DNA of 64,000 nucleotides, taken from positions 191,461 to 255,460 of the forward strand of contig DF239152.1 of the NCBI GenBank assembly GCA_000507305.1. The letters run 5' to 3'. Of the stretch, positions 40,729 to 53,600 are shown piece by piece (within the stretch, counting starts at the first letter, position 1; every line of letters begins with the position of its first letter). The notes beneath the pieces are model-generated. The model searched no databases and was not told where the DNA came from. It saw nothing but the letters and a program-made list of their open reading frames with translations. A program made the position numbers and the translations under genes. The stretch comes from Breviolum minutum Mf 1.05b.01 (taxonomy: Eukaryota > Sar > Dinophyceae > Suessiales > Symbiodiniaceae).

Positions 40729-43700
40729 CTGACAAACCAACGGAACCGGGCCGTTCGAGACAACGAGGCGTCCATCACAAACCTATGAACCGTGGATACC
40801 AAACCATTTTTGTGATGAGAAATCACGGAGGACACAAATATCTCTTCAAATGAATTGGACTACACTACACTCAGACAAAATCTAGCATACATATGAATAT
40901 ATATATATATATCAATAGGATTACTGTACTAGTTACCATTAACAATCACCTAATGTGTCAACATGGATTCCATGTCATGACTACCATTGATATCCAATAA
41001 TACCAAGACACTCCAATAAAGGAGCAACAGCCACGCTGAAACTTTCTTGCTCGGCAAAACGTCATCTGCTAACAAGGCATCGGCACCTGTTGACTCGGAG
41101 AAGTTATGAATGAAACCTTATGAAACATGGAATGGATGAAAACATGTGTTAAATATAAATATCTATGAAATTACAATGCTATAGATATCATCCCTATCAA
41201 CTGGTGTAGACTTATCCCACACTTTCAGGAAACAACAAGGTCTTCAAAGCATCATTGTATCAATTCTTGAATGAAGTCTCTGTGCAGTCGGTGGTAAATC
41301 ATGTCATCCATTTCAAACATGAAATTATCACACAGCTGATCCCTCTCCCTTATTTGGGAAGTCTTGCCTGGATTGAAAGAGTCTCTCTTGTACCATCTGC
41401 AAACTGGTGATTTGGAGCAACTGACTATGTGATAGTATGCTACTCCACATGTTCCATGTTTGAACGTTAACCATAGCATATTTCGTTCAGCAAAAGCTTA
41501 TATATAGCACAAATCCGAGGAATGCAAGTATGGGCCCTTCTGGATGAGCTTTCACTGTGCACTCTTGCAACAAAGTTGGACACACATTTGCACTCGTGGA
41601 CAAACAAGAATTCCAATATCAAACGATTATATACAATCATATCCAGCTGGTGGTTTCAACCCAATTAAAAAATATTGGTCAAATTGGATCAAGGGGTGAA
41701 CATACAAAATATTTGAAACCAACACCTATATATGTATATATTATACACATGAAAATACATGCTATCAGTTTACACAAAGGCACACAAATTAGATCAAATT
41801 AGGTATACTTTTCGATCGTGTAACATGTATAGCTGATCTTGACATGATATGAATTCATGTAGTTTTTTGAGATCCATGAGTCAACATCACTAGGCAACTC
41901 AAGATTCGGATTGGTACAGCTGGAAGGGTGTTTCATGTTTTTAACTGACTGAACTGTCAGGTTTTTTACCGATGATTGAATTGAATTAAGTAAGACATTC
42001 CATCCATAGAATAGGAACTTGTTCTCTGAGCCACCTTGATATAGACATCTATGGACTATATAACTGTACTTTCAAGAACGGTATATACCATTGTTTATAT
42101 ACTTTATCTTTCAGAATATTTATGATTCAAGGTCCTAAATCATTTCGATGGGGAATTTACACTTATGGGTTCCTTTTGCGATGGGGCACGCGGATAGGTG
42201 CACCTGTACCCACCAACAACATGACGACATAGAGAAAAGTGCACACCACACAGGCGTGGCTTGCTCTTTGATGTTTCACCTAAATCCGTGACAAGACGGG
42301 ACGCGGGGGGTGTTTTTTTTTTCAACGGGGAAAACGCCGTTTTTGGGGGGGAATCGATTCCCGTGGTGAATTTTAAATGTGGGAATCACCCAAAAGTCAC
42401 ATGACAATGGAAAGCCAACCATTTGAAGAGGTATGCCCTTTCAAAAATGGTGATGTTCTATTGTGAAGTTTTGGTTTTGGGGGGTAACTCCAAAAGTCAT
42501 GGAGACAAAAAGTCAAGTTTTGGATCTCAATACTTACTTTGATTAAACCATGAAATAAAATGTATTCGTTTGCTGGGAATCTGTGAGAAGCAACACAAAC
42601 ATATAGCAAGTAAAACTTATAAAGTACATCTACAAGAGATATCAAAAAATTAAGATCTATATACAATGCATTCACCCCGTCCCTTTGATATAGCTTTAGT
42701 AGAAAGTCGTGTCAAGTTGCATCATCCTTGCTTCCTTTCGCCAAGAACTCTGCAACAACCTTCCCCGCCATGGCAACGCGTGTTTCCCGAAACGTCGTTG
42801 CAAAAAATGCAGCCGGCCAAAGCATGGTGCAGTAGTACAGGGTAACCACACGATATAGCTGAAAGCACACATGTTTGTCTCAACTTCGTGATATGTCAGC
42901 AGATTTCACTATAATCTGATTTTTAACCCCATAGAAATACCTACAAAAAGTGGTGACTTCCAAGCCTATCACCTGGCATCACCTTAATTACGATGCAACT
43001 GTCGTATCGCAATTTGCTGGCCCTCAAGTTGTTGACTTCCAGGTTTTGTACTAACTGAGCTCTATCTTCGGCTGTGCAACCAGTTCGCTCAACCAGTTTC
43101 ATTGAGCTGTTGTTGCATGAGTTGCTGTGCACCAATTGATTTTTTTTGTTGTTTGGTGTAGTAGGGTGCAAGTTGATAATATTAAGTTTTTTAGTTTTTT
43201 AATTTAACAATGGTATGACTCGGTATGACCTCTACGAGAAACTGCAAACGGCAAAGGAAAAAAAAACAAGTCACAAAAACCAATCCTATCCAGTCAATCT
43301 TCGTGATCTAAGGTCGTCTTAGGGAACCTTCACATCGAAAGCACCAAGGACTCAGTTTGCCCCTTGATCCCAAATTACGAAATGGTGACAGGGACCATTT
43401 ACAACTGGAATAACCCTTATATATGGATATGAGAAGCACTTACTAAGTTGCAATAATCATCCAACAAAAGCATCATGTGTTCCAGCAACCCAATGGGTCG
43501 TGTCTTTCAAAGAAGAAGGGTTTTAAGTAGTACAGTGTTGCTCTTGGATTATTGCAAATCCTGAATGAACAACATAGCTCAGCAAAGGTAGGCTTTATTC
43601 GGTGCATCTTCCTTTGAAGTGAGAGTTCCGCAGAACTTGTCACATCACAACGACGCACCATGGACGGCGAATGACGTCTCTACATTCTATACTAACGTGT

Positions 43701-46224
43701 GTTTATCATTCCCCAAAAGAACACCCTAGAGTTTGGTTTCAAACCACCAGAAACAACATAGTGACCGAAGAAAAAACATAATAAATGATACATAAATTAT
43801 GTCGTAAATAATAACAAAGATAAAAATTGAAGCAGCCACCCTACTAAAGCATTGCATACTTTCCAGAACTTCTTCAAAACTTCTAATTACTCCACTGCCA
43901 AACGATAACCTTCACTGGTCACCCACCTCGCGCGAACCACTGCGAGCAGAATTGGGTGAACTAGCAGCAGCACCTGTTTCGAGTGGTAAGTGAAGCAAGC
44001 AATTCTGGTACGTATGCACCTGGCTGTCTGGGATTTTAAAGAAGAATTCAACAGAACATCAACATCCCTGAAATCCCCAATGATTACCAGTATAAACTAG
44101 TTTTTCCTGGGAGATTTTAGAAGTCATCTGTCACAATGACCAAATGAATCGGTACAATGCTATATCTTATCTCTGGGCTGGGCCTATATCCCATCCAAAT
44201 GCAACGTCTACACCAGAACCATAATCATATATTATATAAGTTCAAAAAGGAGAACGTACACAAAAACCTCATCAAATCTAGAACCATGCGGGAAAAGATC
44301 AGAATCTCCGATTCCCAAACTTCAACAATACTCATATTCAAAATTTAGCATGGTCACCACTTCTGATGGCGGATCCAAAGCTTTTCCAGAAATATCCACC
44401 AATGAAACCAGCATCTATTACTTACGAAAAAAAGGATCATGAAAAAAAATATAAACTTAAACAAAAAAATCTTTCCTATTAAATGAATTACGTAACCCCC
44501 CCCCACAAGTTACAGCTTAGTCATTGGCTGAGTCAGACTAACACTCCCTGAGATTGTCATCTTTCACCAAGTTCCCAGACTGGGTCCCAGTGGAGGTCGG
44601 ACCGCGGAGGTCACGTCTGGTGGCGCCTAGAGATGCGAGGCTCGGGAGTTGGATGAACCCCCCCAATGCCACTTCCCCCAGAAAATAGGGTCTGAATAGC
44701 CGGCCTTATTAGGGGAGGATGGTGGTTAATCATCCCCTAATAAAGCCGGCGATTTTTTGGGGGTAGGGGGGTGGCATTGAGCGGGCACCCTTAAATTCCC
44801 ATGATCACATAAAGCTACACTTCCTGAAACGATCGTCATCCCAAAAGGAAACGAGTCTCGTCTTCCAGTCCCATCCATTTTCAAGTGCTATACACATTCA
44901 TTTCAGGGAGGGTAAGACTATTAAAATGAAAGAATGGAATGAAGAAATAACAAAGAGTGAATGAATGAACAAATGAACGACGAAGGCCTCAAAAATGAAG
45001 ATGTGACAAATACATCATGTAAGTGATTGCAAAACCAATGCTCAAACAAATTAGTTCATAGAATGGATGAACAAAATGAACCAACCAATCAAGCAAACAT
45101 AACCAAATAACCAAACAATCAACATAGATTTTTCAAATCAAACCAAGTAACTATGCGTAGATTTTTGACACTAGGTCCGGCATCAAACAAACTGACCCAA
45201 CTCTGAACTGAGGTAGTTCCTGTACTTGATTGATGATTGTTTTGAAAGTTTTGATAAGTCGATTGTTTGAAAACTTTGAGACCCTACCCAATTTACTCCA
45301 ACTAAATCCAAACAGTACCGATGTTGTGCTTGAATTTTGCTAAACTTATGAATTCCAACGTTCAACAGGGTTTGCTATATGACAGGCATAAAGATCACAT
45401 TTAACAATTGCTTGGACCTCAAGACTACAGTGATTATTCAGGGCTGTCGTTAAAATTAATATGCAATGTTTTCCCCTCCAATCCAATGCTGTGTATATTA
45501 TATTTATAGTAGAAATATATATATATATACACTGAGTTATTTATTAATAATATTTTCTAATTATGGGAGGCTAAATCAAGGAGCTGACACCTTTTTGCGA
45601 CGCTGCTGTTTTTGGCACTCTGAATCCACCGTGCAGCCATTGTGGCTGACAGGTTGACAATTCAATTGACAGATTGACAAATGAAAATTGCTCAGTCTCC
45701 AGCAGCAAACAAAATGCTTTCTGACTCGTCAGCCCGGAGGGCTTTGCGTGCCTTACGTCAAGTTTCTGCATCTTCAGGGTGAGCACTTGGCACAGTGACT
45801 CAGTGTTGTGGCAAGAATTCCAGGAATTTCCTTGAACTCGTGCCACAAGGCTGAATCACTGACTGAAGGGCTTTCAATTTGATGACAAATGGCTGCAGGG
45901 ATCTAAATCAGTGTTTTAAACATATTTGAAAAATAGCAACAAACTGTAAATAAAATGTGACTTTAATAAGTGGCTGAAAATGGACATATAGCAAACCCTG
46001 TTCAACACGGGAGAAAAGCACCCAAATTCCACTCACCTTAGTGCCTACCGTATACTACCGCCATTATCACCTTCAGGTATGGCGTCCAACCCATCGGAAA
46101 TCCCCTTGCCTGTGGGGAGAAGTCTGGTGGTAGACTATGCCCACGACCTCCAACACCCAATTCGCCTCCAGTGTATACAGGCAGTAAAAATCAGGAATTC
46201 CAATCAACCGGACACTTGGCAACA
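40729..46224 (-). CDS. Ten-exon probable multi-pass membrane protein, partial
   Basis: Exons: 46110-46224, 45591-45850, 44568-44626, 43927-43973, 42983-43124, 42760-42858, 42204-42279, 41254-41367, 41014-41086 and 40729-40782. All nine junctions keep phase; donors include GC (46110) and GA (41254, 41014). Hydrophobic stretches that look membrane-spanning: VLLLVHPILLAVV, VVTLYYCTMLWPAAFFATTF, ACVVCTFLYVVMLLVG and VSAWLLLYWFVM. Soluble stretches include TAEDRAQLVQNLEVNNLRAS and MFEMDDMIYHRLHRDFIQEL. An alternative is that exon 42760 reads on to a TGA at 42712, which would split this into two genes. Neither the start nor the last exon was found. I recognise no transporter or channel family, so the membrane role is inferred from hydropathy alone. 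Confidence 0.5.
41644..41729. repeat. Fold-back repeat family A, shortened
   Basis: CAGCTGGTGGTTTCAACCC left arm and TATTTGAAACCAACACC right arm; part of the core is deleted. Confidence 0.72.
44648..44782. repeat. Inverted repeat, separate family
   Basis: CGGCCTTATTAGGGGAGGAT faces ATCCCCTAATAAAGCCGG, flanked by AATGCCAC / GTGGCATT. A diverged relative lies at about 13793-13870 (AAGGGATGATGGTTAACAAT). Confidence 0.75.
45360..46006. mobile_element. Possible terminal-inverted-repeat element enclosing an exon
   Basis: The ends 45360-45381 and 45985-46006 are inverted copies over 22 bp with one mismatch (core AACAGGGTTTGCTATATG). Further inside, weaker similarity remains (AGATCACATTT / AAGTCACATTTT). 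The exon 45591-45850 of the membrane-protein gene lies wholly between them. No target-site duplication is obvious. Confidence 0.45.
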
Positions 46225-46918
46225 CTCAACTTATCCAAATAAAGACACAAATTCTTTGATTCCTCAGGTTGTATAGACTATATAAGTGCAGAACGGTGCA
46301 ACAATGGTTGGTTCGTAAAGATCCTTGCAAAGGCTTGCAATATCTTATTCTAATTATATACTCCATGCCTATAGGTAATATAACAGTATAACATAGTACA
46401 ACCCTCTGTAAAAACGAAATAACCAGTGTCTTGATCAATGCTCAGGGCTCAAATGTCTTGACCTTCTAAGTTCGGTTGGGAATTGTCGCCGACATGTCAT
46501 GATCCTCCTAACCACCACAACCCATATCCATATCCCCAGCATTACCTGGATTTTGTCAAAAGATCTCATGAGATCCAGCGTTCAAGCCAACCAGAAATGT
46601 GATTGCACAACCCAAGTGAGGCCAAAAGGAAAAACACAATAATTTTCTCTCTGGTGGATCATGATTGCCTTCTCAACATGTTGCCTAAAAAGGATGGATC
46701 AGTTTTTTCAAACTTAAATCCATCCATTTCCATTTACAAAAAACAACACCTCCCAGGTTTTTTCTCTATCATCTTCATAAAACATGATGCATCGAGGGTT
46801 TTTCACCACCACCCAACTTGAGATTGGAGGGTACCCACCACCCAACTTGAGATTGGAATTACCCACCCTTGGGAAAAAACTGCCAACAGGTTGGACAACC
46901 ACCCCCCACCAACTGCAC

Positions 46919-47027
46919 CTCCAGAGGGGGATGCACGTTCGCTGCGCTCCGGACGCTCCGGACGCTCGGTACGCTCCGTGGTGGAAACACCCACAGGGTC
47001 CTGGCAGTGATTTGAACGTGTGGGTGC
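46919..47027 (-). CDS. Possible exon with charged Ser/Glu/Arg/Pro repeats
   Basis: An open stretch with an AG|G acceptor (CACTAG|G) and a GT donor encodes a low-complexity segment including ERTERPERPERSER. The plus strand is also open and codon-like over the same bases, with an acceptor-like pyrimidine run before it, so strand is uncertain. The internal GCTCCGGAC tandem repeat may itself explain the open frames. It could be a tail exon of the kinesin to the right. Confidence 0.25.
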
Positions 47028-50000
47028 CTAGTGAATACCCAACATGGCAGGAAGAGACCGGTAGTAATGTAGCAAGGAAAGATGGAGTTCAATAATTTAA
47101 TGATCATTAAGTAATTAAGTATATATTGTATAATTTAATTGTGTGTATCTGTATATGTATGTGTATATGTATTTTGTCTACATATGAATATACATGTATG
47201 ATTTTTTCTTCTACTGTACCAGTATATGAGCAAAATGGGAGAATATGTTTTTTTTGGTAGATGCAACATGCCCATCACAAGACTTCCTGAGGCTCTATGT
47301 TTTTAGCAACCAGTCATTTCTCAGAACCGGTCCTTTCCCATACTGGAGGGGCAATCATGGGTGTTTTTTTTCAGGAAAGAAGATGCACATACTTCTCCAA
47401 ACGTGAAATTTCCAGTCCGTTTGGGATGCTGATAACAAACGACCATTCTGTTTCAAGTGATGTTTCCTGAGGTCCCTATTGCAGAAAACATAATATGTCT
47501 AAACCATCATGTGACCACCGATGTCTGGCTATATCCATATAACCTGTTACATCTGTCATTCACCATGAAGCAGTGAAAAACCATTATGGATCACAATGCA
47601 TCCTGAAAGCTAATCGTTCGGGATCCAATGAGGTGATTATTTTGATATTTTGTGTCAAATCTACACGTCCATCACAATAACCGACAGCGGAAACAACAAT
47701 AATCATATCATATAATCCACAAATAATAAAATAAATCAAGAACATAAACAAACAAGAATAAACAGTAAACACAAAAAAAGAACAAGCTTACCAACCATAA
47801 GAAAGTATCAAACATGAACCATTGATGCACTATCCCTTCGTTTCCTCTGGATGCTCTGAGGCATAACCACCATTCAAGGCCTCCGTAGTAAAGGTGGATA
47901 GACAAAAACGGTACACAGAAACCAATGGTGACAACTACAACACAACTTTTGACATGGCAAGCTGAAATTGTGTATATACTAGTAAGAAATGATATGATAT
48001 GATATATGATATGATACATGAAATGAAATGATATGATATGATGGCCCCAAAGAACTGATGGCATCCCACAATGAACTCAAGATAGAGTTTGGAAGACTTG
48101 CAGGCTGTACAGAATCATTATCTCAACCTGCAGGTAATTCCTTGAAGGATATCTGATATGATATTATGATAGGACCTGATAGGATGCCTTAAATGAAATA
48201 AATACTAAATACTGTACATAAAATTGAACTAAAAGGATCTAAAAGGAGCCTGATGATGTACTAAATATCTTAATCTACAACAGCATGATAAGACATGCAT
48301 GATTTCCACTGTTAATCAAAGTTGCTCACATGAATCCAATAGCACAATGCAACATTCAACACCACTATTTCTTAGTAAAGCTATAAGTTGTACTGAAATT
48401 GATACTCCCTAGTGCTCCAAATACCATATGAGAAGGTGTTTAGCCTCCCAAAACCCACTCCAAAACCACTTGCAGAAGGGATTGGAGGATATGGGACTAA
48501 TAAATCAATAACCAATAAAACACACATCACCAATCACCCCAAAAAACATCTCCTTTGCCCGATCCCAAACCCCCCACTAGGTATCCCCTGGCTCCAAAAC
48601 GATGCTTGTAGCCTTCCAGCCTTACAGTGGAGATACATCACTGGGAAAGCAAAGGAACATATGTAATAAATGGGTTGGGACGATTCTTTCCTCAACAAAT
48701 AGCAAATATCAACATAAGAATTTGGGTTGGTTGTATCCAATCGAGAAATAATTTAGCAAGAACAAGTTGAGGTTCCAAGGATCCTGTGTCCACTTACATG
48801 ATTGTTGCAGGGAGAGTGGCAAGTAACATGCCACCCTGAAACCACTATATACCATCAATGGATCTCATATGACTGCATGTCAAAAGTGCTTTATTGAACA
48901 AGATACAACTACAGTATGACTTTCAGGTTTTTCCACTTCTTCGACCACCCAACAGTCAAAATACAAAAAAAGTCATTGCAGCAATACAAGCATGCTGGTG
49001 GCTATGCTGGCTTAACATGTGGGTTTTCTCAAGCGATTGCATCAACCCTTATAATGGCCAACGATTTTAGGGCGCCGCATCCATGTGACCATGGTTTTGG
49101 GCCAAAACATTGCCGAACGATGCCCACTGACACTCACATTTGACATGAAACTACGGAAAACCCCATAGAAAACTGCATGATGATGACATGTATATTATAA
49201 GTCTACAAGTCTAGAAGAAACACAAAAAAAACACTTGGAATTTCAGGTTTTTGCTTCTTAGATTATTCTACTCAGGAAACAAATGGACCTAGGGATCAAT
49301 GGTTCTGAGATACACTTGCAAGAAAGGTAGAAGACGATATCTTTATTAATACACATATATTTAGATGTATTACTGTACAGTAAATCATCATATTATCATA
49401 TATTATCAATGTTTGTATGGCACATTTACCTGCGCCACAAAAAAACACACAAACCTCACCCGTTTTTACTGGCGGCCACGTCACTCACGTCGGAGCTGTG
49501 CATTTTCTGATCGCAACTCGAACAAAACACGCTGCTGCTCCTCAGTAGGGCATGGTAAAATCTAGTTGTTGTCAAGTGAGCCACGAAAAAAAACAAACAA
49601 ACACCCTTACAATGGCTTATTTGTTATAATCCTTATATAACTGGGTAGTATGATCATAAACCCTTATATATCCCAAAAATATTGTAAACAACCAGATTTT
49701 TTTTCATTGCTCATGTGGAAGTACATGCTGAAAGTTGAGAAATCTTCTCCAACAATTGAGTAGCAACACAATGTTTAATCGAAATGCATCTTGGATTTCC
49801 ATCATCTAAGACAAAAAACATATGAAACCACTGTTTAAGCGTAAAGTTTTGCAGTACTACAACGAGAATCTAACAAACATCTCAAAGCAAACATTTACCA
49901 TTCATGCTCGGCGGGATGTATATAGGGCGTGTTTCCTCGGGTGCATTCGGATAACATATCTGGATGCATAAGTGGCAAACATATCAGGGAAAGTTATCTC

Positions 50001-50240
50001 ATAATATTTCATCAACCAACCAGAAATGATTTAAAACATTTTGGGGGGTTGCCTACACTATACACTGTTTTTATTGGTCTCACACAGAATGGTCTGCCTT
50101 AAAAAAAAATGGCCCGTCGAGAAGTCACCTGACTCCCATCTATTGTTCCTCATGAAGCTGCATGCTGCAAGCAGTTTTCTGCCATTCTTGTAACAAGAGC
50201 CACAAAGTCAAAATGTCCGAGTCATGTTTTTTTCCCTTAT

Positions 50241-50340
50241 CTAGGTGGTGGTTTCAACCCATTTGAAACATATGAGTCATGTTTTTTATCTTCCCCAATA
50301 TATAAGTGAAAATAAAAAGTATTTGAAACCACCAACCAGT
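50241..50340. repeat. Fold-back repeat family A
   Basis: CTAGGTGGTGGTTTCAACCC left arm and TATTTGAAACCACCAACCAG right arm around a diverged core. Confidence 0.82.
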
Positions 50341-50535
50341 GATGCATTAAAAAGACATAGCTTGGATACGTGTCGTCATACCTGACAGGACATACATGGC
50401 TCAAGCTGAACCCCGAAATGTGTATCATGTTAGGTATGACCTCCTCCCACTGCTTGACGTATATATATATATATATATGTATATATTCTACCAAAGGTCA
50501 TGTTCCACCATCCCAAGACCCCTGGGAAATCCCAC

Positions 50536-50624
50536 ATCAAGCTGCAAAATGGGAGTGTTTTGGATGTTCATGGCCTGGTTTTGGTTTTTTGGAACTGAGG
50601 ATTTGTTCCCTTCAACTGGAAATG

Positions 50625-50680
<56 letters not shown>

Positions 50681-53600
50681 GGTTGGTTGGTTGGTTGCTT
50701 GGTTGCTTGCTCTTCCTCATCATTGATGATGGAATCGTTGTAGTTGTTATTGATCGGTGTCCTCAACGTGTTTGTTTTTTTCCGCCAACATCAAACATTG
50801 TAAACATACATCTGATCTTATGTCAGCAAAGAAGAATGGCCACGCAAGAGTTTTTGCTTCTGGTCATGCTGGAAGAAACAATAGACTTGACCTACCAAAC
50901 ATCATGGCTGCTCAACCCACTTACAAATGCCTAGTCCTGGGTGGTTCAAGGATCGTGTGTTACGTCCCAAGTATGTGTAGAGTCTGGATATAGAAACAAA
51001 CTAGATAGTATCATCAGCGAGCAGCCATGAAGGAACTAGATAAACCGTCTGTAGATTCTTTGTTTAAGTATGTTTGAGTGCTTAAGTTAATTCAGATCTG
51101 CCAAATCCTGACTCCAACAAATAAAAACATGGCAAGATCCAGTTGGGTGACAACATACTCTGCTGCTCTAAACAAGAACCCTAAAAGTATCTTAATCCAA
51201 CGGGCGAGAGTTCAACCGGCTTGAATATGGCTAGGTCATTTAACCTACTGTAAATTTATGCATCATGCGCACGCATCTCTAACCATTCATGAAACGGTTT
51301 TGTTTGATGTCGAAAATGAAAGTCTTAGCTTTCAACAAACAAAACACCTCACCAACATATCAGGCCTTCTGCGCATAATTGAGGGAATTCACTGTCTCTT
51401 CGGCGAATGCCGAGGGCGGAGAGATGCAAGTCACCTAGAAACACCAGTGGCTAACAACCGGCCATGACAACGAGCATTGGAAGTAACAAGCGTATACTTA
51501 CAAAAAAGATGTACATGCTCAAGCAGCAAAACATGAAAGTTTGAAATTTCAGGGGGGCCAGTTGTCAAGAAGAAACTAGAATGATCATTAAGGAGTACTT
51601 TAGAAACTCCTTGCTACTTTGGGTACCCTTCAACCCATTAATAGATTTCAAAGTAGAGCTTGATGGTGCCAATTAGGACTCAGTGACCCCAAGGTCTTAT
51701 GGGAAAATCCTGTCTCCTATAGTCAATCCTCTGCAGGGAAAACTTTAAGCCTTGGAAGATGTCTGCCCCGCAAGCAACAAGGGAAGGCTGTTGTTTTGCT
51801 GGAAATCTGTGAAGCCGATTCGGGATTTCCCGTTTTCTTGACAAAGCTTGTTGCTTGGCGGGGGATACAACAATACCTAACGAATGTATCCTACAAAAAC
51901 ACCTCAAACTGATCTTAAAAAGTAAATTTCCTCCAACACTGTAAACCCCAGCTGTTCCGAACCATGAAGCTATAGTCATTTGATCGTCGTTCCACAATTT
52001 TGGGCATCCACACCATCAAACAAAGTGCCGAGCCACCGAAGCTATCCTAAAACAAGGCACCCAAATGGGAAAGGTGGGGGTGATACTGTTGATGGAAAAA
52101 ATCCGGCTAACCAGTTGAGGTTGGTAGATAATCCCATTATTTACAGCCTCTTATACATCCCAGGTAGTTGTTTGGGATTTTCTCCATCAACAGTAGGGTT
52201 GGGTGTGAGTTTAATGGTTGCCTTCCTGACAACGTCAACCAACTGGCCCCATGGGATCAACAAAAACACTCTGGTTGTTGTTGGTCGAGTCATACCAAAA
52301 GCATTATATATATATAAACAAAGCATCGTTTTGACAAAGGGCAAAGCGAATGTGTTTTCTTCAGGGGCTTTAATAAATACATAAATATAATACAATATAT
52401 AAGGTATACTAACGTATAGGTGTATGTAAATGTTTATACCAATAAAAAAATTAGAGAGATACAAACATATACAAATATGTATATCTTTTCTACATTTAAC
52501 ACCTGAACAAAATAAAATGGACACACACACAAAATGATGGTTTGCGAAAAGGTATCTTCATTAAATCATTGCTAGTTGGGGCTATCTATGTTAAAACTTA
52601 AGGTACACAAACAATCATAAACATATCATCTATGGCTAGCTTGCATTGAATTCAAAAACCACAGAAACAACAACTTGGTGAGGATAATCAAACTATAAAC
52701 CATCTTTAGCTTCCTTTTGATTCCTGGGGGAGGTCTCTAGAACTCAAACAACCACCAACATGGACCGTTCATCACAAGGCTCCAACAAACGCGTCTAAAA
52801 TTGGGGCTAAATTGACTTCTCCTTGAATAGTACTTCTCATACCAAATGAAATCCTACAACCACACCAATTGAAGTGACTCCTCCAACTCACCGGCTTGAT
52901 GAAACACGACCCTTTAGGGGTATTTTCTTAGGTTAACCACCATACTAATACCCGTACCTTGGATCTACCAAGAGAAACCCCCACCCCCACCCGCCTGTAA
53001 AAGCTGTGTCAGCTTGGAATTTCGGTATGGCACATGCCTGGTTTCGGGTTGAGGATTTTCACCAATCACTTGGCGAGGCCAAAAAAAGTGAAGTGGTCAT
53101 TTGTTGCGTGGATGTCCCAGGAAGTTAGGATCAATGGTTTGTAAATGGCTTGTTCTTTCACATACTTATAGATGGGGCATATTGGGGGGGTATAAAACCC
53201 ACTGATCCGAACCTTTTACTAACTTCCTGGCACATCCAAGTGGGGGAAATAGGGAAAGAGTGATGTATCAAAATCAAAGTTGTCGAAAAATGCACATGAT
53301 AGATGGATTGTAAAAATGCTAATAACCAGTTGCTGTAGATACTTCAAAAAACATGTACCCTCCTGGAAACTCACATATCCCACCTATAGGAGAGGAATAT
53401 TATCTTCCCAGCTACCTTTAAAGGGGATGTGCTAGTTGTTTGGAGTGTACTTCCCGGATCTCAGGGCATCACACATGGGGAGTGAGGATTGATTGATGAA
53501 GACCATGCTTGGAGGAAGGTGTGGGCTGGCGGGTTTGTTGATTTGCCAGGGATCTAACACAAGAAATCACCTTAGCACAATCCACGGATAGGACAAAACC

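Noticed and set aside
48916-49143. Plus-strand frame with Gly-rich AGGYAGLTCGFSQAIAS
   Set aside because: It briefly recalls a mitochondrial carrier, but the PX(D/E)XX(K/R) signature is absent and no splice partners were found.
50370-50743. Poly-Ile / poly-His plus-strand frames
   Set aside because: Produced by the (CAT)n microsatellite next to the kinesin neck exon.
51720-51880. Minus-strand frame between two kinesin exons
   Set aside because: It is part of a fold-back (CCCCGCAAGCAACAAG facing CTTGTTGCTTGGCGGGG), not an exon; the kinesin exons on either side join in phase without it.
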